DNA from: Leptospira congkakensis | GTDB lineage: Bacteria > Spirochaetota > Leptospiria > Leptospirales > Leptospiraceae | Length of the DNA: 64,000 nt | NCBI RefSeq assembly: GCF_004770265.1 | Contig: NZ_RQGQ01000016.1 | Span: 372,001 to 436,000, forward strand | Reading direction: 5' to 3' | In this document: positions 48,234 to 56,203 of the stretch, in pieces | How positions within the stretch are numbered: the first letter of the stretch is position 1 | Layout of the letters: each line of letters begins with the position of its first letter | Notes under the pieces: model-generated | Told to the model about the DNA's origin: nothing | What the model saw: the letters and a program-made list of their open reading frames with translations, nothing else | Database searches by the model: none | Made by a program: the position numbers and the translations under genes

Positions 48234-50117
48234 GTGAAGATTTACCGAAAACTCTGGCCATATTTGGCAAAATACAAATACAGACTTAGCCTCGGTGTTT
48301 TCTTGTCTATATTTGTTTCCATTTTTAATGGGGCATCCCTCACGTCTCTCATCCCTATCTTTGATTCTCTTGGCACTGGCGAAAATTACAAGTTCCAAAT
48401 TGCCCTAACCAAAAAAGACCAAACACTACTTTCGGAACACAAAAAACCCAACCACCTCCAAGGGCTTACTTATTGGGAATGGCAGTTTGCCAATCTCAAA
48501 CAAAACACCAATGAGGAACTTGCTGATAAAAAACCAGATGACTTGGTGTATTTATTTTGCCTCATCATCCTTCCGATTTACTTTTTAAAACTACTTTGTC
48601 TTGCGGGAACTGTTTACTTTGTCAATTCGGCTGGTCTACTTGCGGTTAGTGATCTTAGGCAGGCACTGTATAAAAAACTCCAAGTATTACCTTTAAATGA
48701 GTTCTACCGCGAAAAAACCGGTGTTCTTATGAGTCGGGTGATCAATGACGTGGATATTGTTGGAAAAGTAGTTTCGAATGATCTAAAAGATGCGATTAAC
48801 GATTTTTTTTATATCATCACACATCTTATCATTTTACTCGTGTTAAGTTGGAAGTTGTTCTTTTTATTGTTTATTGTAATACCTTTGATTGTTGGGCCAG
48901 TGAGTACATTTGCGGATCGGATTCGACGAACCACAAAAAACCAACAAGAACAATTGTCTGAATTGAATGGGGATCTTCAGGAAGTGATTTCTGGAATTCG
49001 AGTCATTCGTGCTTTTTCCATGGAAGACAAAGAAGCGGATCGTTTTTTTAAAGTAAACCAAAACCTCTCTGATAAAACTTTTAAAACACATTTTTATCAC
49101 CAAATCGGGCCCGCCTTAACAGAGTTATCTGGTTCTGTTGTGACGATGGTATTCCTTGGTATTGGCGCTTATTTATTAGAAGATGCAAGTTTTTCTAAAG
49201 GTATGTTCATCGCATTTTTTCTTACCTTGATATTTCTCATGCGTCCTTTGAAACAAATGAGTATTCTTGTGAATTTAATCCAAGCCTCTGTGATTGCAAG
49301 TGATCGAGTTTTTGAAATTTTAGGGAGAGATGTTGATATCAAAGAACCACAAACTCCAAACAAACTCGGACCCATTTCAAAAGCTATTGAATATAAAAAT
49401 GTCTCTTACTTATACCCTAACACAGACATCTATGCCTTAAAAAATATAAATCTGACCTTACCTCGCGGCGGAACCATTGCCATTGTTGGTTCTTCGGGAG
49501 CCGGCAAATCTACGCTCGTGGATCTTTTGCCGAGACTCATCGATCCAAGCGATGGTGGAATTTTTTGGGACGATGTAAACGCAAAAGATTTGAGTTTGGA
49601 TAATTTACGAAAACGAATTGGAGTCGTATCACAAAATATTTTTTTATTTAATGGTTCTGTTCGCGAAAACATTGCGTTTGGAAAACCTGATGCTTCGGAA
49701 GAAGAAATTCGGCGTGCCGCAGAAGATGCGTTTGCTTCCGAGTTTATTGAAGCCTTCGAAGAAGGTTATGATACCATCGTTGGAGAAAGAGGTGTGATGT
49801 TATCCGGTGGCCAAAGGCAAAGGATCTCGATTGCAAGGACACTGCTTGCAAACCCTGAAGTGTTGATTTTAGATGAAGCTACCTCTGCTTTAGATACAGA
49901 ATCAGAACGATTGATCCAACAAGCGTTTGTTCGGTTGTATGAAAACAAAACGGTTATTATCATTGCTCATCGACTTTCCACTGTTAAAATTGCAGATACA
50001 ATATATTATTTAGAAAACGGTGAAATTGTAGAAAGTGGAAGCCACGCAGATTTACTCAAAAATCAAAACTCAAAATACAAACGTTTGTACGATATGCAAT
50101 TTTCAGGTTCTACTTAA
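48234..50117 (+). CDS. ABC exporter, MsbA/lipid A exporter type
   Basis: This 627-residue half-transporter has an N-terminal transmembrane domain with about six helices, then an ATPase with Walker A VGSSGAGKSTLVDLL from about residue 418, signature LSGGQRQRISIARTLL, Walker B VLILDEATSALDTESE and the H-loop IIAHRLSTV. An insert of about 60 charged residues lies between the first two helices. The overall pattern resembles MsbA lipid flippases, but the substrate is inferred only. GTG start. Confidence 0.93.
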   Translation: MKIYRKLWPYLAKYKYRLSLGVFLSIFVSIFNGASLTSLIPIFDSLGTGENYKFQIALTKKDQTLLSEHKKPNHLQGLTYWEWQFANLKQNTNEELADKKPDDLVYLFCLIILPIYFLKLLCLAGTVYFVNSAGLLAVSDLRQALYKKLQVLPLNEFYREKTGVLMSRVINDVDIVGKVVSNDLKDAINDFFYIITHLIILLVLSWKLFFLLFIVIPLIVGPVSTFADRIRRTTKNQQEQLSELNGDLQEVISGIRVIRAFSMEDKEADRFFKVNQNLSDKTFKTHFYHQIGPALTELSGSVVTMVFLGIGAYLLEDASFSKGMFIAFFLTLIFLMRPLKQMSILVNLIQASVIASDRVFEILGRDVDIKEPQTPNKLGPISKAIEYKNVSYLYPNTDIYALKNINLTLPRGGTIAIVGSSGAGKSTLVDLLPRLIDPSDGGIFWDDVNAKDLSLDNLRKRIGVVSQNIFLFNGSVRENIAFGKPDASEEEIRRAAEDAFASEFIEAFEEGYDTIVGERGVMLSGGQRQRISIARTLLANPEVLILDEATSALDTESERLIQQAFVRLYENKTVIIIAHRLSTVKIADTIYYLENGEIVESGSHADLLKNQNSKYKRLYDMQFSGST

Positions 50118-50131
50118 GTAGAACCTTTTTC
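50105..50131. terminator. terminator of the ABC exporter gene
   Basis: A perfect palindrome with arms AGGTTCTACTT and AAGTAGAACCT (50105-50126) is followed by TTTTT on the plus strand. It includes the last codons and stop of the exporter and lies 16 bases before the stop of the convergent zinc-ribbon gene, so it may act in both directions. Confidence 0.85.
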
Positions 50132-50141
50132 GAACTACAAA

Positions 50142-50561
50142 TTAAGCCATGCGACCAGTCCCACAGTTAGGGCAAAATTTTGCATTGGGAACAGCAACAA
50201 ACGAACCACAGCTGGCACATGTCCAATTTTCATTGATCTTCGGAGCTGTTAGAGTTGTTACGTTGGTTTTATTGGATTGTTTATCTTTTAACTCAATTTC
50301 AAGAGAATCTAAAGCTTCAATATAAGGAAGTGATTGCGATTGGAATTCTTCTTCTGTTAATTTTCCTGAATCAAAATCAGAACGAATGTCTTTTAGTGAA
50401 TCAAGTAGGTTTCTCTTTCTTTCTGTGATTGGTCTCACAAAAGCTTCTTCATCTTTTCCGAAGGGTGACTCATCAAGTCGAAATCGGTAGTGAAACAACA
50501 CAAAAGGTGCAATCAGAATGATTCCAAAAACTAGACAATACAGATATAAGAGAAAATCCAT
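50142..50561 (-). CDS. membrane-anchored zinc-ribbon protein
   Basis: This 139-residue protein has one N-terminal membrane helix (LYLYCLVFGIILIAPFVLF), a charged helical middle, and a C-terminal zinc ribbon with two C-x2-C pairs (CASCG ... CPNCG). It is cytoplasmic by the topology implied. The function is unknown; the layout resembles a membrane adaptor or regulator. Confidence 0.8.
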   Translation of the reverse strand: MDFLLYLYCLVFGIILIAPFVLFHYRFRLDESPFGKDEEAFVRPITERKRNLLDSLKDIRSDFDSGKLTEEEFQSQSLPYIEALDSLEIELKDKQSNKTNVTTLTAPKINENWTCASCGSFVAVPNAKFCPNCGTGRMA

Positions 50562-50632
50562 AGGTTCAGAATTTGGACTTTTTATTTTTAAGCAATCTCT
50601 TTATCTTGGGTGAAAGAAGAGAATTTAGATTT

Positions 50633-52135
50633 ATGTCCGTTACAAACTCATTAATTGAACAAAAACTTAAAACAGCAGAAGAAGTTGCAGCATTATTACC
50701 AGAACAGGTTACTCTCGGGTGCTCTGGATTTACGCCAGCAGGTTACCCAAAACTCATTCCCGTTGCCTTTGCCAAACGAATTGAAGAAGAAAAAAAGTTG
50801 GGAAAAGAATTCTCAATCAACCTTTATGCAGGTGCATCGACGGGAGAGGAATTGGATGGTGCTTTGGCAAAAACAGGTGCCCTGAAATTAAGAATTCCTT
50901 ACCAATCAAATTCCCATCTTCGTAATCTCATCAACCAAGGTGAAACCGATTTCATTGATATGCATCTATCGCATGTGGTAAAATACATTGAACATGGAAT
51001 TTTACCTAAAATTGATGCTGCCATTGTCGAAGCCATTGATGTTACCGTAGATGGAAAAATTTATCTTTCTACATCTTCTGGTATGAGTGCCACTTATATC
51101 CGTAATGCGGAATCCATCTATATTGAGTTAACCGATACTCATCCTTTAGAGTTAAAAGGCTATCACGATATTTATCTTCCAAATCATCATGAAAAAGGCC
51201 TTCCAATCAATATCCTCACTCCTGGTGATCGAATTGGCCTTCCATACATTCAAGTTCCACCTGATAAAATTAAGGGAATCGTACGTTCAAACAAACCAGA
51301 TGCAGCAACGGTATTCAAAACTCCGGATGACGATTGCCAGAACATTGCAGCCCACGTTTTGTCTTTTATCCAACATGAAATCAAAAAAGGAAGGATTCCG
51401 AAAGAATACCTCCCATTCCAAAATGGAGTTGGGAATATTGCGAATGCAGTTCTTGCTAGTATGGCAAAAGATCCTAACTTTCATTCCATACAAATGTATA
51501 CGGAAGTGGTTCAGGATTCTGTATTTGATTTGATTGATGCAGGTAAATTGGATATTGCATCTACTTCTGCTCTAACTTTCTCAGAAGCTGGTCTCAAACG
51601 TTTTCATGAAAATATATCAGAATGGAAGTCTAAGTTTGTGATCCGGCCTCAGGAGATTTCCAATCATCCAGAAGTCATCAGGCGTATGGGTCTCATTGCG
51701 ATGAATACAGCAATTGAAGTAGACATTTATGGAAATGTAAATTCTACTCATGTGATGGGAACATCTATGATGAACGGGATTGGTGGATCAGGTGATTTTA
51801 CAAGAAATTCGCATTTGTCTATTTTTATGACACCATCTCTTGCTAAAGATGGAAATATATCTGCTGTAGTACCAATGGTATCACATACAGATCATAATGA
51901 ACATTCTACTATGATTTTTGTTACCGAACAGGGGTTAGCTGATCTAAGAGGATGTCCCCCTAAAAAACGCGCAGAACTGATTATCAATACTTGCGCTCAT
52001 CCAATCTACCGTGATAAACTTCATGAGTATTATGAAAATGCTCTCCGAGTTTCCAAAGGGAAACACACTCCACATGATTTGGAAAGAGCGCTTTCTTGGC
52101 ATGTTCAATTTTTGAAAACAGGAAGTATGAAGTGA
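50633..52135 (+). CDS. acetyl-CoA hydrolase / CoA transferase (Cat1-like)
   Basis: This 500-residue class I CoA-transferase has KTAEEVAALLPEQVTLGCSG at the start, NGVGNIANAVLASM, MYTEVVQDSVFDLIDAGKL where the Glu is the probable thioester nucleophile, GIGGSGDFTRN, and TEQGLADLRG. It is the Cat1/AarC group, using succinyl-CoA or acetyl-CoA with acetate. The ATG is chosen by family length. The following gene starts four bases before its end (GTGA). Confidence 0.9.
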   Translation: MSVTNSLIEQKLKTAEEVAALLPEQVTLGCSGFTPAGYPKLIPVAFAKRIEEEKKLGKEFSINLYAGASTGEELDGALAKTGALKLRIPYQSNSHLRNLINQGETDFIDMHLSHVVKYIEHGILPKIDAAIVEAIDVTVDGKIYLSTSSGMSATYIRNAESIYIELTDTHPLELKGYHDIYLPNHHEKGLPINILTPGDRIGLPYIQVPPDKIKGIVRSNKPDAATVFKTPDDDCQNIAAHVLSFIQHEIKKGRIPKEYLPFQNGVGNIANAVLASMAKDPNFHSIQMYTEVVQDSVFDLIDAGKLDIASTSALTFSEAGLKRFHENISEWKSKFVIRPQEISNHPEVIRRMGLIAMNTAIEVDIYGNVNSTHVMGTSMMNGIGGSGDFTRNSHLSIFMTPSLAKDGNISAVVPMVSHTDHNEHSTMIFVTEQGLADLRGCPPKKRAELIINTCAHPIYRDKLHEYYENALRVSKGKHTPHDLERALSWHVQFLKTGSMK

Positions 52136-53385
52136 TCGCAGTTGTTGGTTCTGGGATTGCTGGACTGACGGCTGCTTGGGCCATTCGCAAATTTAAAGAT
52201 GTAACTTTATTTGAGAAACATCCTGAGATTGGAATGGCGGCTTTTGGCGCCAAACAAATGATCAATGGGGCGTCAGTGGAGTTTGATATTCCTTTTCGAA
52301 CCATCAAACGTGATTATTATCCCACACTCTTTCAAGTTTACGATAAAGCCGGAATCAAAACGAGGCCTGTTGATTACTCCTTCTCTGTTGAATCTAATGA
52401 AGAAATTGTTTTTGGGTTTCGTTCGCATCAAATTTTTGGAAAACCCTTTGGTCTTCCTACTATTGATTCCTTTGTATCAGATAAAGGACGTCGGATTTTT
52501 TCTGATCTATTGAAGTTTTATGCCAATGCAAAAACCGATTGGCAACGGGAAAATCCAAGTATTTCTATTTTAGATTTTTTGATTAAGTATGGTTATTCTA
52601 AAGAGTTTATCTATGAATTTCTTTTGCCAACCTTTGCACTTGTTAATACCTGTAAAACGGAAACAGTAGGAGCTTATCCTGCTGAAACTATTATTGGATA
52701 CCACTCTCGAGGATATTCTTATACCCCGCAAGAAACGGCAAGTTTGGGAACAAGAGATGTTGTGAATCGCCTTACCTCCGACCTAACAAACTTACACTTA
52801 AATGCTGGAATCCAAAAGATTTATAAAAAAGGAAACAAACCAATAATTCAATTTCTGAATGAAGAGAAAGAATTTGATCACGTGATCCTTTCAACACAGG
52901 CCAACCAAGGAAAAGAACTTTTAGGTGCTGGATATGAATTAGAAAAAGAAATCCTAAGTGAGTTCCGTTATGAGTCAAGTGATGTTGTTTTACATACTGA
53001 TGAATCCTATTTTTCAAATGCAACGGTCTCCTTAGTTTTTAAAATACGTGATGGTTATGACAAACCAGAAGTCACCTTGGATTTGGGAAGGATTATTCCT
53101 GAGTTAAACGGCCAAAAAATCTTTCAAACCTGGAATCCTCATAAACTTCCAGAGGTTAAAGACACATTAAAAATGGCAAAATTTGAAAGACCGGTAATGG
53201 ACGATAGGACTACAAAAGCCATACAAAGGATAACAACCTTACATGCAGATCCTAATTGTAATCTCTGGTTATGTGGTTCGTATTCTCTTTATGGAATCCC
53301 ACTATTAGAAGCTGGCGCAAAGTCAGCCTTACTAGTTGTTTCTCGTTTATTAAATCAAAATATTGACGAGTTGATTCAAAGATAA
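52132..53385 (+). CDS. FAD-dependent amine-oxidase-like oxidoreductase
   Basis: This 417-residue protein begins (M)IAVVGSGIAGLTAAWAI, a Rossmann FAD site (G-x-G-x-x-G), followed by VTLFEKHPE, and ends with a second FAD contact LWLCGSYSLYGIPLLEAG. The pattern resembles the COG2907 group of predicted FAD proteins linked to cyclopropane fatty acid genes; that link is by memory. The GTG start overlaps the previous stop. Only 12 bases separate it from the convergent methyltransferase. Confidence 0.8.
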   Translation: MIAVVGSGIAGLTAAWAIRKFKDVTLFEKHPEIGMAAFGAKQMINGASVEFDIPFRTIKRDYYPTLFQVYDKAGIKTRPVDYSFSVESNEEIVFGFRSHQIFGKPFGLPTIDSFVSDKGRRIFSDLLKFYANAKTDWQRENPSISILDFLIKYGYSKEFIYEFLLPTFALVNTCKTETVGAYPAETIIGYHSRGYSYTPQETASLGTRDVVNRLTSDLTNLHLNAGIQKIYKKGNKPIIQFLNEEKEFDHVILSTQANQGKELLGAGYELEKEILSEFRYESSDVVLHTDESYFSNATVSLVFKIRDGYDKPEVTLDLGRIIPELNGQKIFQTWNPHKLPEVKDTLKMAKFERPVMDDRTTKAIQRITTLHADPNCNLWLCGSYSLYGIPLLEAGAKSALLVVSRLLNQNIDELIQR

Positions 53386-53397
53386 AAATTAATAACT

Positions 53398-54153
53398 TTA
53401 TTTTTGAAATACGTAATAATAATAAGTAAGGCCAAATTTTTTAACAAATAGATCTAAAACTTTGCCGAATGCTTTTAAAGAAGCAGGCAATGTTTTTGAA
53501 TACTGAATGAATCCTTGAAGGACAGGGATTGTCCACTCTTCATGTCGGATTTTTTCAAATCCAATAGATTCCAATTCTGCAATCGTTTCGTTTGTTGGTT
53601 TTAAATTTCCATTCGGTATCAAAAAGGGAAGATATAACCACCAAAGTTTTTTAAACTGTTTGTCTTTAATCTGGAAATTTGAAAAAACAAATCGACCACC
53701 TGGTTCTAAAACTCGGAAACTTTCCTGATAAAACAATTGTAAATCTTGGAAATGATAAGAGGCATCCAAAGAAAAAACAAATTGGTAAGATGAATCCTCG
53801 AAGGATTTAATTTCTTCCCAACCTCCATGGACAAAAGGAAGAATTTCTGTGTTTGTTGATGCAAACAATTGTTCGGCGAAATCAGATTGTTCTCCTGGCA
53901 AATTGATCGCCGATAAAAGTTTGGGTTGAAAATGTTTTGACCAGTATACTAAACTTCCTCCGAGCCCTGAACCAACTTCTAAAATCTTCGATTGTGGTCG
54001 TATTTCGGAAAGACTCGCAAATTTTGACAAAAATTTGATCCCTGCGGTTCTATAAGAATCATCCCCCTCCCAATATCCAAAGTTGGAAACAAAGTAGGGA
54101 GGTGATTGCGGAAGGACAATTGCTGGTGATTTTGAAAATGGGAAAGGAGTCAT
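53398..54153 (-). CDS. class I SAM-dependent methyltransferase
   Basis: This 251-residue protein has motif I KILEVGSGLGGSLVYWS, an aspartate-containing acceptor loop FSLDASYHFQDLQLFY, and post-motif VLEPGGRFVFSNF, the pattern of UbiE/Coq5-like small-molecule or lipid methyltransferases. The C-terminal 40 residues are basic and hydrophobic and may contact the membrane. The substrate is unknown; the FAD neighbour suggests a lipid or quinone but this is weak. Confidence 0.82.
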   Translation of the reverse strand: MTPFPFSKSPAIVLPQSPPYFVSNFGYWEGDDSYRTAGIKFLSKFASLSEIRPQSKILEVGSGLGGSLVYWSKHFQPKLLSAINLPGEQSDFAEQLFASTNTEILPFVHGGWEEIKSFEDSSYQFVFSLDASYHFQDLQLFYQESFRVLEPGGRFVFSNFQIKDKQFKKLWWLYLPFLIPNGNLKPTNETIAELESIGFEKIRHEEWTIPVLQGFIQYSKTLPASLKAFGKVLDLFVKKFGLTYYYYVFQK

Positions 54154-54172
54154 TTTTTACTTGTCGGAATAT

Positions 54173-54190
54173 TATACCCGCTAGGGTATA
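54173..54190. promoter_or_regulatory. predicted operator of the CsoR-family repressor gene
   Basis: The inverted repeat TATACCC-GCTA-GGGTATA (seven-base arms, four-base spacer) ends four bases before the ATG of the CsoR-family gene and covers where its ribosome site would be. The same arms recur in the operator before the pump genes. CsoR-family proteins are known to bind G/C tracts flanked by A/T in such repeats. Confidence 0.7.
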
Positions 54191-54194
54191 TAGT

Positions 54195-54461
54195 ATGAGC
54201 CTTTCGGAAAATCAAACCAAACTGATCCATCGTATCAATCGAATCCAGGGACAGCTGGAAGCAATCAAGAATACTATCAATGCGGAAGAAAAAGACTGTG
54301 AAAAAGCCATTTTGCTTTTAAAAGCAGCCCACCAAGCTATGAAAAAATTTGGCGAAGCATACATTCACGAGTATATGGACACTTGTTTTAAGGAAAAAAG
54401 ATCCACCGCTAATATTGAAGCCGATGTAAAAAAAGCCATCACAGCCGCCTTTTCTCTCTAA
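54195..54461 (+). CDS. CsoR/RcnR/FrmR-family metal- or sulfur-responsive repressor
   Basis: This 88-residue all-helical repressor has the family core LIHRINRIQGQLEAIKNTI and Cys35 in KDCEKAILLLKAAHQAM, plus Cys64 at the end of EYMDTC. In CsoR, Cys36, His61 and Cys65 bind copper; here the position aligned with that His is Tyr60, leaving a two-Cys site like that of the persulfide sensor CstR. The neighbours (DUF2892 protein and pump) and the paired operators suggest it controls them. The inducer (copper, persulfide or other) is uncertain. Confidence 0.82.
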   Translation: MSLSENQTKLIHRINRIQGQLEAIKNTINAEEKDCEKAILLLKAAHQAMKKFGEAYIHEYMDTCFKEKRSTANIEADVKKAITAAFSL

Positions 54462-54498
54462 ATCGCAAACCATCTTCCTAAAAAATCCCTAAAACCGC

Positions 54499-54529
54499 TT
54501 GCCATATATACCCTACGGGGTATATATGG
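54499..54529. promoter_or_regulatory. promoter with overlapping operator for the DUF2892-TolC-RND operon
   Basis: Twelve-base arms CCATATATACCC and GGGTATATATGG flank the spacer TACG (54502-54529), a perfect palindrome. A -35-like TTGCCA (54499-54504) and, 16 bases on, a -10-like TATATA (54521-54526) make a promoter whose spacer and -10 lie inside the operator, ideal for repression by the adjacent CsoR-family protein. A degenerate third copy (TATAC ... GGGTAT) may lie at 54541-54557, close to the start codon. Confidence 0.7.
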
Positions 54530-54562
54530 ATTCAAAGGTCATATACTATAGGGGGTATGGTA

Positions 54563-54787
54563 ATGTTTCTAGCTTCTACAAAAACTTGGTATTTAGAGAG
54601 GGTGGTTTATTTAGTCGCCGGACTTTTCAGTTTGGTAGGTGTATCTCTTGGAACCTTGATTTCGCCTTGGTGGTATCTTTTGAATCTGCTCGTGGGTGTG
54701 AATCTGGTTGTTTTTTCAACCATTGGTTTTTGTCCGATGGCAATTCTTTTGAAGAAACTTGGATTTCAACCCAAGGTGGTGGATTAA
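54563..54787 (+). CDS. DUF2892 (YgaP-like) membrane protein
   Basis: This 74-residue protein has two transmembrane helices: VVYLVAGLFSLVGVSLGTLI, then WWYLLNLLVGVNLVVFSTIG followed by FCPMAILLKKLG. This matches the YgaP transmembrane domain (DUF2892, G-F-C-P motif), often encoded with rhodaneses and sulfide/persulfide regulators. The ATG at 54563 has GGGGG seven bases upstream; an ATG six bases earlier is also open. It is the first gene of the repressed operon. Confidence 0.85.
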   Translation: MFLASTKTWYLERVVYLVAGLFSLVGVSLGTLISPWWYLLNLLVGVNLVVFSTIGFCPMAILLKKLGFQPKVVD

Positions 54788-54790
54788 ACA

Positions 54791-56203
54791 ATGAAATCTA
54801 TCATTAGCTTTTTGCTTTTGATCGGTCCGATGGCTCTCTATGCAGAGTCCATCGGTTTTAGTGATTTGTGGAAAAGGATAGAAGAAAATTCATCTGCTAG
54901 AAAATCCAAATATTTGGAATGGAAGGCAGGAGAAATTGCCAAAGAACGTACAGACAAACACTGGTTACCTAGAGTTTATACCGATTTACGTACCTTCCAA
55001 ACAAACGATCCCACACTCAATTTTATGGGCAAACTAAGCCAAAGGAGTGCCACGGATTCTGATTTTTCCACTGCTTCGACCAGGTACAGGCCCGGCAACT
55101 TTTTAGATTCGAATAACCAACCTTATTCGACATTAAACTCGGATACTATGAATCTTTTTGCTAAAGATACATTAAACTATCCTGGAAGTCATACCTATTC
55201 ACGGGGTACACTTGGAATGGATTTTCCATTGTATGAAGGTGGCTCAGGAAAAACTCTCGCGGCCATGAATGAAAAAAGATCAGTGGGCCTCAAATTTGAA
55301 TGGCTTGCTGTGCGAGATAGAGAATTTGCACAAACAGGATTTTATTATAGAGCGATCCAAACATTAAATGAATACAAACAAAGATTGGAAAAAATAAAAA
55401 AATTCGAATCTAAGTTTCAATCTAATTATTCCCTCGGTAATAAAGGAAATCCTGTTGGGTATGCGGGATACTTAGCATTAAAATCGATCAAAAATCAAAT
55501 ATCTGTTTTGGAAAAACAATCAGATCTACAAATCAATGACTATAAGGAAACTTTATACGTTCTTTCCGATCTCCCATCTTCTGAAATAGAAATTATCGAA
55601 TCTGACTTAAATGAATTTTTAGACGTACATTTTAAACGCCCTATAAATTACGAAAGATCCAACCAAATGAATGCACAAATCAAATATGCGGAAGGAGAAA
55701 AACTAAAAGCCGATATGGAAACGGCTAAGTTTTTACCTAAGGTTGGTGCTTATTCGGAAGCATACGGATACCATGGGAGTCGAAATACCGCGAATGCCTA
55801 CCAAGCAGGAGTGTATCTTCAAATGAATCTTTATAACCCAAAAGATATGGGAGTGGTGGAAGAATCTAAACTCAATGCAGAAGCTGCATTAAAGAAACTT
55901 GAGGAAAAAAGTAAAGAAGAAGTAGCACATGTAAAATCCCTCTTTCAAAAGGAAATCTCACTTATGGAGAGTTTAGTGTTGGTGAAAGAAACAGTAAAAT
56001 ACCAAGACGAACAAATTATCAATATGCAAAAACTTTTTCAAAGTGGTGCAATTAATGCCATCCAATTTGCAGAAACTTTAAACAAATCTTTAGAACTAAA
56101 TCGAGTTCTTATGGAAACGGAAATCGCCGTTTTACAAGTCAGAACAGAAACATCGTTATTTTCAAATAAGGAAGAATCAAATGAATCCATTGGCAGAAAT
56201 TAG
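54791..56203 (+). CDS. TolC family outer-membrane efflux protein
   Basis: This 470-residue protein has a signal peptide (IISFLLLIGPMALYAES) and TolC-type long helices with heptads and Tyr/Asn-rich strands, such as AYQAGVYLQMNLYNPKD. The second half shows KLFQSGAINAIQFAETLNKS, like the family's second repeat. It overlaps the RND gene by 23 bases and starts two bases after the DUF2892 stop, so the three are coupled. Confidence 0.85.
   Translation: MKSIISFLLLIGPMALYAESIGFSDLWKRIEENSSARKSKYLEWKAGEIAKERTDKHWLPRVYTDLRTFQTNDPTLNFMGKLSQRSATDSDFSTASTRYRPGNFLDSNNQPYSTLNSDTMNLFAKDTLNYPGSHTYSRGTLGMDFPLYEGGSGKTLAAMNEKRSVGLKFEWLAVRDREFAQTGFYYRAIQTLNEYKQRLEKIKKFESKFQSNYSLGNKGNPVGYAGYLALKSIKNQISVLEKQSDLQINDYKETLYVLSDLPSSEIEIIESDLNEFLDVHFKRPINYERSNQMNAQIKYAEGEKLKADMETAKFLPKVGAYSEAYGYHGSRNTANAYQAGVYLQMNLYNPKDMGVVEESKLNAEAALKKLEEKSKEEVAHVKSLFQKEISLMESLVLVKETVKYQDEQIINMQKLFQSGAINAIQFAETLNKSLELNRVLMETEIAVLQVRTETSLFSNKEESNESIGRN

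Noticed and set aside
54499..54807. A 102-residue frame overlapping the DUF2892 gene
   Set aside because: It starts in the promoter palindrome, has no recognisable domain, and the other frame encodes a clear two-helix DUF2892 protein.
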